A DNA stretch of 64,000 nucleotides. Origin: Roseivirga sp. 4D4. GTDB taxonomy: Bacteria; Bacteroidota; Bacteroidia; Cytophagales; Cyclobacteriaceae. Positions 50,763-59,107 of this stretch are shown in pieces. Every line of letters starts with the position of its first letter. Within the stretch, counting starts at the first letter, position 1. Location: the NCBI RefSeq assembly GCF_001747095.1, contig NZ_MDGP01000001.1, positions 4,191,001 through 4,255,000 on the forward strand, in the 5' to 3' direction. The notes beneath the pieces are model-generated. The model worked only from the letters and a program-made list of their open reading frames with translations, did not search any database and was not told where the DNA came from. Position numbers and translations under genes: made by a program.

Positions 50763-52618
50763 TGAGCAAATCAAAGAAGAGAGTATTTACATTTATCTCC
50801 CTTCTTGTACCAATACTCTTCTTTGTTCTATTAGAGTTGGTACTGAGGTTGGCGAACTATGGGGAAGAATACCCTCTCTTCATTGATGATACAGTTGATA
50901 GCAACTACCTAATACTAAACCCAGAAGTATCAAAAAGATATTTTCCGGTAGAAGAATTTGCCACCAAAGGTCAATATGACCTCTTCTTGAAAGAGAAACC
51001 TGAGAAAACACTAAGGGTAGTGGTACAAGGGGCTTCTACATCTGCTGGCTTTCCTTATCAGCACGGTGGCTCTTTCCCTAGGCTCCTTGAACAACGTCTT
51101 CAATACAGCTATCCGGATTATCATATTGAGATAATAAATACCAGCTTAGCAGCCACCAATAGCTTCACGATATTGGATTTTGTAGATGAGATTATCGAGC
51201 AGAAACCTGACGTCATTATTATATATAGTGGACACAATGAATATTATGGAGCTCTTGGAGTAGGATCTAGTCAGTCAATTGGCAAGACGGCAGCAGTCAC
51301 AAACACCTACTTGAAGCTCAAAAATGTGAGGCTAGTTCAGTTAATAAGAAACTGGGTTAGGAAAGCATATATTCCTTCTGAAGATCCCAATAAGCAATCA
51401 CTCATGGCTAAAATGGTACAGAATACAAGTATAGAACTTGGTTCTGAGGCCTACCAGGCAGGCTTAGACCAGTACGAGTTTAATATATCTCGCGTTCTTG
51501 CCAAGTATAAGGAGGCAGGTATCCCGGTATTCATTAGTAGTCTGGTGAGTAATCTAAAGGACTTTGAACCATTCGAGAGCGAGTATGCTTCTGGGCTATT
51601 TAAAGCAGGAAGAAAAGCCTTGGAAGCTGGAGATATTTCGGAAGCAAAAGCGAAGCTTATAGAAGCCAGAGACAATGACTTACTTAAGTTTAGAGCCCCA
51701 TCTGGAGTTGAGGACCTAATCGGTCAGTTAGCCCAAGAACATGGTGCAGTACTAGTCGATTCTCGAAAGAAATTTGAATCAGAGAGTAAATTTGGGATTA
51801 TTGGAAATGACTTATTGCTTGAGCATGTCCATGTGAACCTTTCGGGGGCTCGACTATTTGCTGATACTTTCTATGAGGCCCTAAAAGTATATTTAGATCA
51901 GAAGGGATGGGTTTCGTCTCCAAATTCGGATGAAGAATTTGATTATGTCATCTCCGAGGTAGATAGCCTTTTTGGAACCAAACTTGTCAAAAAATTAATG
52001 AACAATTGGCCATTTACGGATCAAGTTGTTACTGCAGAGCAGGTTGAAAACCCAACAGAGATTGATTTTCTTGTCAATGGGCAGATTCCATGGGTACAAG
52101 CCATGAATCAGGCTTACGTTAGACAGCTTAATACAGACCCAGCTGAGGCGCTTAAGACTGCCAAAGTCCTTGCCCAAGAATATCCTCATCAAGATCAACC
52201 AATAGTGATGGTTGCTGACGCCTATCTAAGACTGGGAAATCGGGCTGAGACGGAGGCTTTTTTATCATCGCTACCAAAAGAAAAAGTCACTATAGATTTA
52301 AAAAAGAAGAGACTGAGTAATTTGATCAGTTGGGGTGATTATGAGCTTGGAATTCAATTGGCTCAAGAGATCTTTGCTCAAGAAAGGCTTCCCCAAAATG
52401 AGTTTACAGTCAGAGCGCTTACGGATATATCAAAGGTCGACTTAGATAATTTGGACCGTCAAGACATCCAGTCGGAGCCGGATAAGTACATCAGTGCGTT
52501 GGGAGCGTTTCTATACATCAGAAACTTAGAGTCAGCTAAAAAGCTAAACACAGTTTTACTTGAGTTAATCCCTCAAAATGAGCAACTTAAGGCTATCAAC
52601 AAGAACTTTGCACTTTGA
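50762..52618 (+). CDS. Membrane-anchored SGNH/GDSL-type hydrolase with C-terminal TPR-like region
   Basis: A 618-residue protein with one N-terminal membrane helix (about 9-30). The hydrolase domain begins LRVVVQGASTSAGFPY, with Ser92 in the nucleophile position. INTSLAATNS fits block II, YSGHNEYYG (His158, Asn159, Glu160) corresponds to block III, and EHVHVNLSGARLFAD (His355 or His357) to the catalytic His block. The last approximately 200 residues are helical and TPR-like (ALKTAKVLAQEYPHQDQPIVMVADAYLRLGN). Such enzymes add or remove O-acyl groups on glycans. In this operon it is placed between unknown lipoproteins and a carbamoyltransferase, which suggests modification of an exported polymer. 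Confidence 0.85.
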   Translation: MSKSKKRVFTFISLLVPILFFVLLELVLRLANYGEEYPLFIDDTVDSNYLILNPEVSKRYFPVEEFATKGQYDLFLKEKPEKTLRVVVQGASTSAGFPYQHGGSFPRLLEQRLQYSYPDYHIEIINTSLAATNSFTILDFVDEIIEQKPDVIIIYSGHNEYYGALGVGSSQSIGKTAAVTNTYLKLKNVRLVQLIRNWVRKAYIPSEDPNKQSLMAKMVQNTSIELGSEAYQAGLDQYEFNISRVLAKYKEAGIPVFISSLVSNLKDFEPFESEYASGLFKAGRKALEAGDISEAKAKLIEARDNDLLKFRAPSGVEDLIGQLAQEHGAVLVDSRKKFESESKFGIIGNDLLLEHVHVNLSGARLFADTFYEALKVYLDQKGWVSSPNSDEEFDYVISEVDSLFGTKLVKKLMNNWPFTDQVVTAEQVENPTEIDFLVNGQIPWVQAMNQAYVRQLNTDPAEALKTAKVLAQEYPHQDQPIVMVADAYLRLGNRAETEAFLSSLPKEKVTIDLKKKRLSNLISWGDYELGIQLAQEIFAQERLPQNEFTVRALTDISKVDLDNLDRQDIQSEPDKYISALGAFLYIRNLESAKKLNTVLLELIPQNEQLKAINKNFAL

Positions 52619-52622
52619 AGGC

Positions 52623-52772
52623 ATGAATAACCTTAGAGAACTATTAAGATTTATGGCCGCTAGAAAACGTCTCTGGCTGGCCCCAATCATTATCATCCTT
52701 CTGTTATTAGGAGTGCTAATCGTTTTTGTTGAGGGTTCGGCAATTGCACCATTTATCTATAGCATGTTCTAG
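52623..52772 (+). CDS. DUF5989/SxtK-like small membrane protein
   Basis: A 49-residue protein. The ATG at 52623 is 4 bases after the hydrolase stop. It has a basic amphipathic start (MNNLRELLRFMAARKRLWL), one membrane helix (APIIIILLLLGVLIVFVEGS) and a short tail ending FIYSMF. This is the DUF5989 pattern, seen next to NodU-type carbamoyltransferases; the saxitoxin-cluster protein SxtK is of this kind. The gene is easily missed because of its size. The role is unknown, perhaps anchoring the transferase to the membrane. Confidence 0.85.
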   Translation: MNNLRELLRFMAARKRLWLAPIIIILLLLGVLIVFVEGSAIAPFIYSMF

Positions 52773-52779
52773 GCTGCTC

Positions 52780-54603
52780 ATGAGTAATCAGTATATTCTT
52801 GGGATTTCAGCATTCTACCATGATTCGGCAGCTTGCATTCTTTTGAATGGTGAGATTATCGCAGCCGCTCAAGAAGAGAGGTTTAGCCGGAAGAAGCATG
52901 ATTCTTCTTTTCCCACAAAGGCCATTCAGTACTGCCTTGATTATGCACAGATAGATCTCAATCAGGTCAGTAAGGTGGCTTTTTATGAGAAGCCACTACT
53001 GAAATTTGAGAGGGTGCTCGAAAATTTTCTAGCCATTGCCCCGAAAGGGATTCCGGCTTTTGTAAAGTATATGCCAGCTTGGATCAAGGAAAAGGTATTT
53101 TTTCGAAAGCACCTTAATGATCAGTTGAAGGCATTGGACCTAGGCGAAACCAATCATCTAAAAGTCACGTTTAGCGAACACCATTTATCACATGCTGCGT
53201 GGGCCTACTTTACATCACCATTTAAGGAAAGCGCTATTCTGACCATTGATGGAGTCGGTGAGTGGACCACAACAGCGATTTATAGGGCCAATGGCAAATC
53301 AATCGAGTCAATTCAAGAACAGAGTTATCCTCACTCTCTAGGTCTTCTATATTCGGCCTTCACTCAATTTCTGGGCTTTAGAGTCAATGATGGTGAGTAC
53401 AAAATGATGGGTTTGGCACCTTACGGTAATCGAGAATCAGAGATTTATAAGAATGCTAGAGAAAAGATCGAATCCACTCTTGTCAAAGTATTTGAAGATG
53501 GGTCGATTCGTCTGAATCTTAAGTATTTCAGATTCCTAGAGGGAAAGCGCATGACAGCTTCCAAATTGTGGAATGATCTTTTTGGAATGCCGCAACGTTG
53601 GGAGCGGGATGAGCTAACCCAAAGTCATTGCGATTTTGCCTTGGCCGCACAGGACTTTACCGAACATGTGATTCTTCTTTTGGCAAAAGAAGCAAAGAAA
53701 GTCACTGGTCTTGACAATTTGTGTATAGCTGGAGGAGTCGGGTACAATTGTGCAGCAAATGGTGTGCTTATCAAGGAGTCAACCTTCAAGAATATCCATA
53801 TCCCTCCGGCTGTTGGAGATTCCGGTAGTGCGGTGGGAGCGGCCTTGCTGACAAATGCACTTGAAAACGATTCTTTTGAAAAGGGCAACATGGAACTGAA
53901 AAACGATATTTCCTTTTTGGGTCCTCAGTCTCAAAACCATCAAATTCGAGCATATCTTGATGCCAATGCCCAATCTTATCAGACGTTCGAAGCTTTTGAA
54001 GCTCTTTGTTACCAAACATGCGACCTCTTGACTGATGGGGCAGTGGTAGGATGGATGCAGGGAAGAATGGAATTTGGGGCGCGAGCTCTGGGTGCACGCA
54101 GTATTCTAGGTGACCCTAGAAAGCCTGACATTCAGCGAGTGATCAATCAGAAAATTAAGTTCAGGGAATCCTTCAGACCCTTTGCGGTTATTCTTTTGGA
54201 GGAAGATTTACAAGAGTTCTTCTGTCTGGAAGAGCCGTCTCCTTACATGGCCATTATCAGTGAGATTATACCAAGCCTCAAAAAACCAAAGCCTGAAAAT
54301 TTCGAAGCACTTTCGATCCGTGAAAAATGTGATTGGATTAACTCTGATTTTCCCGGTATTAGCCATGTTGATTATTCCTGTCGCATTCAGACAGTGGATG
54401 AAAAGACTAACAATAGGCTTTGGAGGCTCTTAAAAACGTATAAGGCAAAAACTGGGTATTCCCTGCTTATTAACACCAGTTTTAATGTAAAGGACCAACC
54501 CATAGTATGTACACATCAAGAGGCATACGATTGTTTTATGAATACTAACATGGATGCCTTGGTAATGGAAGATAATTTAATGCTTAAATCGTCCGAGGTA
54601 TGA
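52780..54603 (+). CDS. NodU/CmcH-family carbamoyltransferase
   Basis: A 607-residue enzyme; the ATG at 52780 follows the small membrane gene by 7 bases. The N-terminal Kae1-like domain has ILGISAFYHDSAACIL (His14) and the iron-site motif EHHLSHAAWAY (His134, His135, His138). ILTIDGVGEWTTT and GEYKMMGLAPYG are family signatures. The C-terminal YrdC-like part has ARALGARSILGDPR, SFRPFAVILLEE and LLINTSFNVKDQPI. These enzymes move a carbamoyl group from carbamoyl phosphate, through a carbamoyl-adenylate, to a sugar or other hydroxyl. SxtI, NodU and TobZ are known members. The acceptor here is probably an envelope glycan (inference from operon). Confidence 0.93.
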   Translation: MSNQYILGISAFYHDSAACILLNGEIIAAAQEERFSRKKHDSSFPTKAIQYCLDYAQIDLNQVSKVAFYEKPLLKFERVLENFLAIAPKGIPAFVKYMPAWIKEKVFFRKHLNDQLKALDLGETNHLKVTFSEHHLSHAAWAYFTSPFKESAILTIDGVGEWTTTAIYRANGKSIESIQEQSYPHSLGLLYSAFTQFLGFRVNDGEYKMMGLAPYGNRESEIYKNAREKIESTLVKVFEDGSIRLNLKYFRFLEGKRMTASKLWNDLFGMPQRWERDELTQSHCDFALAAQDFTEHVILLLAKEAKKVTGLDNLCIAGGVGYNCAANGVLIKESTFKNIHIPPAVGDSGSAVGAALLTNALENDSFEKGNMELKNDISFLGPQSQNHQIRAYLDANAQSYQTFEAFEALCYQTCDLLTDGAVVGWMQGRMEFGARALGARSILGDPRKPDIQRVINQKIKFRESFRPFAVILLEEDLQEFFCLEEPSPYMAIISEIIPSLKKPKPENFEALSIREKCDWINSDFPGISHVDYSCRIQTVDEKTNNRLWRLLKTYKAKTGYSLLINTSFNVKDQPIVCTHQEAYDCFMNTNMDALVMEDNLMLKSSEV

Positions 54604-54992
54604 CTAAAAAGCTAGATACGAAGAAATCGCAAGCCATAGTCCTAGGTTTAGTTACTGGCCTACTTGTCATTTATTTCTACCTGAGTGTCTATAAAGAGAA
54701 GGATGCTGACGGATTGCTAATTGCCACAATGAGTATTGCTGTCCTATCTGCTCTTTTTGGAAAAGTGGCTTATTACCTAGCATTGGTTTGGATGAAGTTT
54801 GGGCTTCTTTTAGGGAAGATCAATGGAGCAATACTTTTGACCTTGGTCTATATACTTGTAGTTACACCGATTGCTTGGTTGAAGAAACTATTTGGAGCAA
54901 ACCCTAACTTCAAAGCAAGTACCGAGAGCAGTTCAGCCTTTGATAAAAGGAATAAGACCTTTAGTAAAGAAGATATTCAACTGCCTTGGTAG
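54600..54992 (+). CDS. SxtJ-family membrane protein
   Basis: A 130-residue protein with about three membrane helices (AIVLGLVTGLLVIYFYLSV, GLLIATMSIAVLSALFGKVAYYLALVWMKFGLLLG, AILLTLVYILVVTPIAWL) and a Ser-rich polar tail. This matches the SxtJ family, named from the saxitoxin cluster and regularly found beside NodU-type carbamoyltransferases and DUF5989 proteins. ATG overlaps the transferase stop in an ATGA arrangement (54600-54603), so translation is coupled. Function is unknown; a membrane platform for the transferase is plausible. Confidence 0.85.
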   Translation: MTKKLDTKKSQAIVLGLVTGLLVIYFYLSVYKEKDADGLLIATMSIAVLSALFGKVAYYLALVWMKFGLLLGKINGAILLTLVYILVVTPIAWLKKLFGANPNFKASTESSSAFDKRNKTFSKEDIQLPW

Positions 54993-55056
54993 TATTGAAT
55001 AGTTAAACTATGATTATTTCTAGCCGATCTCTGGATCAACGCGTTTGAGATTTTAA

Positions 55057-55064
55057 TATATTTG
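55057..55064 (+). promoter_or_regulatory. Predicted -7 promoter element (TATATTTG) for queD
   Basis: TATATTTGCAGCCTAA at 55057-55072 is identical over 16 bases to the sequence at 61359-61374 upstream of the fur-like gene. It ends 20 bases before the chosen queD ATG. Confidence 0.55.
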
Positions 55065-55084
55065 CAGCCTAATTGTCAACAGGC

Positions 55085-55504
55085 ATGGTTTACGTCAGTA
55101 GAAAGGAACATTTTAACGCAGCACATAAACTGTACAATCCCAACTGGTCTTTAGAAAAGAATCAGGAAGTATTTGGACCGTGTGCAAATGTGAACTGGCA
55201 TGGTCACAATTTTGAACTGATCACCACAGTGAAAGGTAATCCCGATCCGGATACAGGTTTTGTAGTGGATTTAAAAGCATTGTCAGTTTTGATCAACAAG
55301 GAAGTGATCGACAAACTGGACCATAAGAACCTTAACCTAGATGTTGATTTCATGAAGGGTAAAATGGCCAGTTGTGAGATATTGGTGATGGAAATATGGA
55401 GAATCCTAGCCCCTAAAGTAAAGGAGCTTGCCAATGATGGTGAATTGCATTCACTCAAACTGTATGAGACACCTAGAAACTTTGTTGAGTATTTAGGAGA
55501 GTAA
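55085..55504 (+). CDS. queD: 6-carboxy-5,6,7,8-tetrahydropterin synthase (QueD/PTPS family)
   Basis: A 139-residue enzyme from ATG at 55085 (a TTG at 55073 is less likely). Zinc ligands are His14 in FNAAHKL and His39 and His41 in NWHGHNFE; the catalytic Cys33 is in FGPCANVNWHGHN. LDHKNLNLD holds the catalytic Asp-His pair, and LYETPRNFVEY contains the pterin-anchoring Glu. It converts 7,8-dihydroneopterin triphosphate to the pterin used by QueE for queuosine. A role in tetrahydrobiopterin-type synthesis is an alternative, but queE in the same window favours queuosine. Confidence 0.92.
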   Translation: MVYVSRKEHFNAAHKLYNPNWSLEKNQEVFGPCANVNWHGHNFELITTVKGNPDPDTGFVVDLKALSVLINKEVIDKLDHKNLNLDVDFMKGKMASCEILVMEIWRILAPKVKELANDGELHSLKLYETPRNFVEYLGE

Positions 55505-55513
55505 AGACATAAA

Positions 55514-55540
55514 AAAAGTGGCTTAAGCCACTTTTAATTT
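55514..55540. terminator. Bidirectional terminator shared by queD and clpX
   Basis: AAAAGTGGCTTAAGCCACTTTT (55514-55535) is a perfect 22-nt palindrome with A-tract on the left and T-tract on the right, so it can end transcripts from both sides. The clpX stop codon (55523-55525, minus strand) lies at its centre. Confidence 0.85.
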
Positions 55541-56749
55541 TTTGAATTTCGATTTCTCGAATTTTTCCTGGGCATAAGCCCCGTCTATTTCCAAGACCTT
55601 AGTATCGTCATCTGACGGAAGCTCAAACATAGCATCTGTCATAATCGCTTCGCAAATTGACCTAAGTCCACGTGCTCCGAGCTTAAACTCCAGCGCCTTA
55701 GTAACGATATAGTCAAGTGCATCATCTTTGAAGGTTAACTCCTTTTCCTCCATCTCAAATAACTTGATATACTGTTTAGTAAGTGCATTCTTAGGTTGAG
55801 TAAGAATACTCTTCAAGATTTCAGTATTGAGAGGGTTTAAGTGCGTAACGATCGGCAAGCGGCCAATGAGTTCTGGAATTAGACCGTAATCCTTCAAGTC
55901 CTGTGCGTTGATATACTGATGCAGATTTTCTCTGTCGATATCTTGTCCTTCATCACTAGAGGCTGCAAAACCAAGAGGTTGTGTATTTAGCCTATTCGCG
56001 ATGTGTCGAGCGATACCGTCAAAAGCACCACCACAAATGAAAAGAATATTGTCAGTATTCACTGAGATCATCTTCTGGTCCGGATGCTTTCTTCCACCTT
56101 GAGGCGGAACATTCACAGATGTGCCTTCCAATAATTTCAATAAAGCCTGCTGAACCCCCTCACCACTCACGTCTCTTGTGATCGATGGGTTGTCTGACTT
56201 TCTGGCAATCTTATCGATTTCATCGATATAGATTATTCCCCTTTCAGCTGACTCAACATCATAATTGGCTGCCTGGAGTAATCTGGTTAAAATACTTTCT
56301 ACATCTTCACCAACATATCCGGCTTCTGTAAGTACAGTGGCATCAGCAATACAGAAAGGTATTTGCAAGATTTTGGCAAGTGTTTTAGCGATATAGGTTT
56401 TACCTGTACCTGTTTCACCTACCATAATGATATTGGACTTTTCAATCACAATATCATCTGCCTCCGACTTCTGAATCAGACGCTTGTAGTGGTTATAAAC
56501 TGCTACCGAAATGACTTTCTTGGCCTCATCCTGACCAACAACATATTGGTCAAGATACTTTTTCATATCAATTGGCTTTATCAGGTTGAATTTTGGAGAA
56601 TCTTCTGACGTCTTAGTCTTCAATTCTTCAGATAAAATCTGATTTGCCTGGGTGATACAGTGATTGCATATATGAGCATGTATACCCGATATCATCAGAT
56701 CTACATCCTTCTTGTTACGCCCACAAAATGAGCAAGTCACCTCGGCCAT
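55523..56749 (-). CDS. clpX: ClpXP protease ATPase subunit ClpX
   Basis: A 408-residue AAA+ unfoldase; the Met at 56749 gives the usual [10 protein letters not shown] start and lies 8 bases after the clpP stop (an ATG at 56770 would overlap clpP). The zinc-binding domain has CSFCG and ICNHC. Walker A is GETGTGKT, Walker B is [11 protein letters not shown], sensor regions include [17 protein letters not shown], and ELIGRLPIV is the RKH-proximal segment. It unfolds tagged substrates and feeds them to ClpP. The last codons form half of the terminator hairpin shared with queD. Confidence 0.97.
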   Translation of the reverse strand: MAEVTCSFCGRNKKDVDLMISGIHAHICNHCITQANQILSEELKTKTSEDSPKFNLIKPIDMKKYLDQYVVGQDEAKKVISVAVYNHYKRLIQKSEADDIVIEKSNIIMVGETGTGKTYIAKTLAKILQIPFCIADATVLTEAGYVGEDVESILTRLLQAANYDVESAERGIIYIDEIDKIARKSDNPSITRDVSGEGVQQALLKLLEGTSVNVPPQGGRKHPDQKMISVNTDNILFICGGAFDGIARHIANRLNTQPLGFAASSDEGQDIDRENLHQYINAQDLKDYGLIPELIGRLPIVTHLNPLNTEILKSILTQPKNALTKQYIKLFEMEEKELTFKDDALDYIVTKALEFKLGARGLRSICEAIMTDAMFELPSDDDTKVLEIDGAYAQEKFEKSKFKKLKVA

Positions 56750-56756
56750 ATTGGTT

Positions 56757-57425
56757 TTATTTTCTTTCAAGTACTTCGTCTATTAGACCGTAAGACTTTG
56801 CCTCGGCAGATCTCATCCAATAATCCCGGTCAGAATCATTTTCGATTTTATCATATTTCTGCCCAGTATGGTGTGCAAGAATTTCATAAAGGTCTTTCCT
56901 TAACTCTTGCATCTGCTTTAAGGTAATCTCCATATCTCGAGATTGTCCCTGCATACCACCGCTTGGTTGGTGAATCATAATACGAGAGTGCTTTAAAGCA
57001 GCTCTTTTGTTTGCCGCACCTCCAGCAAGCAATACAGCACCCATGGACGCAGCCATGCCAGTACAGATGGTCGCCACATCTGGTTTTACGAATTGCATGG
57101 TATCATACATACCCAAACCAGCGTAAACAGACCCACCTGGGCTGTTGATGTACATTACAATATCTCTATTAGGATCTACTGATTCTAAGAACAACAGCTG
57201 CGCTGTAATGATATTGGCGATATTATCGTCAACACCCATTCCTAGGAAGATAATCCTGTCCATAATCAATCTTGAAAATACGTCAATCTCCGCAAAACGC
57301 GTAGGTCTTTCCTCGATCACCGATCGCGTCATGTTTTCAATATGATTTGTATAATCATCTATAGCCGAACCACTAACCCCCTGGTTGTGTATGGCATATT
57401 TTCTAAATTCTTTACCGTCAATCAT
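56757..57425 (-). CDS. clpP: ATP-dependent Clp protease proteolytic subunit
   Basis: A 222-residue serine protease. The catalytic triad is visible: Ser in [16 protein letters not shown] (about 120-135), His in [10 protein letters not shown] (about 146-155) and an Asp in the C-terminal handle (about DSDRDYWM). [23 protein letters not shown] supplies the oxyanion-hole Gly-Gly. It forms the two-ring barrel that degrades proteins delivered by ClpX, encoded directly downstream. The N-terminal extension before GSAIDDYTN is normal for Bacteroidota. Confidence 0.97.
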   Translation of the reverse strand: MIDGKEFRKYAIHNQGVSGSAIDDYTNHIENMTRSVIEERPTRFAEIDVFSRLIMDRIIFLGMGVDDNIANIITAQLLFLESVDPNRDIVMYINSPGGSVYAGLGMYDTMQFVKPDVATICTGMAASMGAVLLAGGAANKRAALKHSRIMIHQPSGGMQGQSRDMEITLKQMQELRKDLYEILAHHTGQKYDKIENDSDRDYWMRSAEAKSYGLIDEVLERK

Positions 57426-57454
57426 TAGTTTTTTAAACCTTAATCCAACAAAAT

Positions 57455-57485
57455 TAAAAAAAAAGCCCTCTTGAGAAAGGACTTT
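57455..57485 (-). terminator. Rho-independent terminator after tig
   Basis: Read on the minus strand: AAGTCCTTT, loop CTCA, AGAGGGCTT, then nine T. The stem includes two G-T pairs. It separates tig from clpP, which therefore needs its own promoter. Confidence 0.75.
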
Positions 57486-57518
57486 TTGTTAACAGATTAA
57501 ATAGGATAGAAGTTCGAG

Positions 57519-58850
57519 CTATGCCCCAACTATTTCCTTGAACTTGTCAAGGCTTACTTTTTTAGACTTGATTTCGATGTTTTCTTTTACAAAATCTAAG
57601 ACTTTTTCTTGTTGAACTTGCTCAGCCATTTTCATGTAATTCTGACCGTTTTCACCTTGTAGGTAGTTCTCAACGAATGAGTCCATTTGATCACCAAATT
57701 GGCCAAGACCTGAGCCCATGAATTGAGCTTCAATCATCTTCTGAGTAGCTGCTTTAATATCGTCATGCTCAGGCTTGATTTCATTATCCTTAGCTACTTG
57801 ACCAGAAATAAGGTTCCATCTTAGCTGATCGGCATAAATGTCATACTCCTTAGCGATATCCGCATCGGTTACCTTGCCTTCACCTGAAAGCTTGAGCCAA
57901 TCTTTCAAAAACTCATCTGGAAGACTGATTTTTGTCTTTTTGATCAATTCATCCTGGATCGTCTTATTTAACCATGCGTCAGTCTCCCTTACATAGTTTT
58001 GACTTACAGTCTCAATAATCTTTGCCTTGAACTCATCTTCAGATTTAACTACGTCAGGTCCAAAAGTCTTGTCGAATAACTCCTGATCAATATCTGCGAG
58101 CTCTTTTCTATTGACGTTTTTCACCTCAAAGTCGAATTTCAGGTCCATGCCTTCAATTTCGTCAGCAGTCTTACCCAACTGAGCAGCCTGTTTTGAAGTG
58201 TCTTTGTATAGCTTTCCGAGGTCAACCTTAATTGAATCTCCCTTTTTCTTACCTACAAATTTCTTTGCATTTGCGGCTGTCAATTCGCTAGGGTCCAGTG
58301 TAGTGTCATGAGAGAAATCACTATCAGCCTGAGTAAAAGTGCCAAATAGAATATCTCCAGCCTCACTTACTTCAGGGTTGGTCATTTTGCCAAACTGAGT
58401 TCTTACATTCTCCATTGTCTCTGCAACAACTTTGTCGTCCACTTGAATCTCGTAAGAAGTCACTTTTACCTTCTTATCTAGGGCTACGCTAAAGTCATCT
58501 ACTAAGCCAATGTTATACTCAAACTCAAACTCAGCCTGATTTTCCCAATCAGTCGAATCGATGTTTTGTTGGTTAGGAAGAGGCTCGCCTAATATCTTCA
58601 ACTCATTGTCTCTGATATAGTCTTGAATGGCATGACCAACAATGTGGTTAATTTCCTCTATCAAGATAGACTTGCCATACATCTTCTGTATTACGCCTTG
58701 AGGCACCTTACCTGGTCTGAAACCTTTGATCTGAGCCTTCTTGCTGTAATCTTTGATTTTTTCGTCTACTTTCGATTGATAATCACCCTCGTTTAATTTA
58801 ACTTTAATAGAGGCTAAATTCGAATCCTTTTTGTCTAACGTGATATCCAA
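57519..58850 (-). CDS. tig: Trigger factor chaperone
   Basis: A 443-residue ribosome-associated chaperone starting at TTG (58850); an in-frame stop 15 bases further upstream excludes a longer form. The ribosome-binding tail motif is KGFRPGKVPQGVIQKMYG, a variant of GFRxGKxP (about 43-60). The middle domain (about 160-250) is a much altered PPIase-like insert (GDILFGTFTQAD ... KFVGKKKGDSIKVDLGKLY) and probably lacks isomerase activity. The C-terminal helical cradle contains FVENYLQGENGQNYMKMAEQ. It shields nascent chains at the exit tunnel. clpP and clpX follow on the same strand, the usual order tig-clpP-clpX. Confidence 0.93.
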   Translation of the reverse strand: MDITLDKKDSNLASIKVKLNEGDYQSKVDEKIKDYSKKAQIKGFRPGKVPQGVIQKMYGKSILIEEINHIVGHAIQDYIRDNELKILGEPLPNQQNIDSTDWENQAEFEFEYNIGLVDDFSVALDKKVKVTSYEIQVDDKVVAETMENVRTQFGKMTNPEVSEAGDILFGTFTQADSDFSHDTTLDPSELTAANAKKFVGKKKGDSIKVDLGKLYKDTSKQAAQLGKTADEIEGMDLKFDFEVKNVNRKELADIDQELFDKTFGPDVVKSEDEFKAKIIETVSQNYVRETDAWLNKTIQDELIKKTKISLPDEFLKDWLKLSGEGKVTDADIAKEYDIYADQLRWNLISGQVAKDNEIKPEHDDIKAATQKMIEAQFMGSGLGQFGDQMDSFVENYLQGENGQNYMKMAEQVQQEKVLDFVKENIEIKSKKVSLDKFKEIVGA

Positions 58851-58872
58851 TGTTTTACAGTTTTATGTCAAC

Positions 58873-58908
58873 ATAAATAAAAACCCTCAAATCTTTCGAC
58901 TGAGGGTT
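58873..58908 (-). terminator. Rho-independent terminator after tRNA-Leu(TAG)
   Basis: On the minus strand AACCCTCA pairs with TGAGGGTT across an 11-base loop, followed by TTTATTT. It lies between the tRNA and tig, only 22 bases before the tig start. Confidence 0.75.
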
Positions 58909-58915
58909 CTTTCGG

Positions 58916-58997
58916 TGCGGATGGAGGGACTCGAACCCCCATGCCCTGAGGCGCTAGATCCTAAGTCTAGTGCGTCTACCAATTTCGCCACATCCGC
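58916..58997 (-). tRNA. tRNA-Leu (anticodon TAG)
   Basis: An 82-nt class II tRNA. Acceptor GCGGATG pairs with CATCCGC, discriminator A. The D-arm contains TTGGTAGACGC. Anticodon stem CTAGA/TCTAG with loop CTTAGGA gives anticodon TAG. A variable arm and T-loop GTTCGAG are present; CCA is not encoded. It reads CUA/CUG-type leucine codons. Confidence 0.95.
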
Positions 58998-59107
58998 AGG
59001 CACTTTGAAAATGGACTGCAAAGGTAAATGATTTACTTTTTAAATCAACACAACAATCGCTAAAAATTTTTGAAAAATTCACTCAAATTCCTCCATAACT
59101 TTACAAC

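Noticed and set aside
48830..54992. A toxin (saxitoxin-like) biosynthesis cluster, suggested by SxtI/J/K-like genes
   Set aside because: None of the other toxin pathway genes (such as the polyketide-like starter or amidinotransferase) are present; the module occurs with envelope sugar genes instead.
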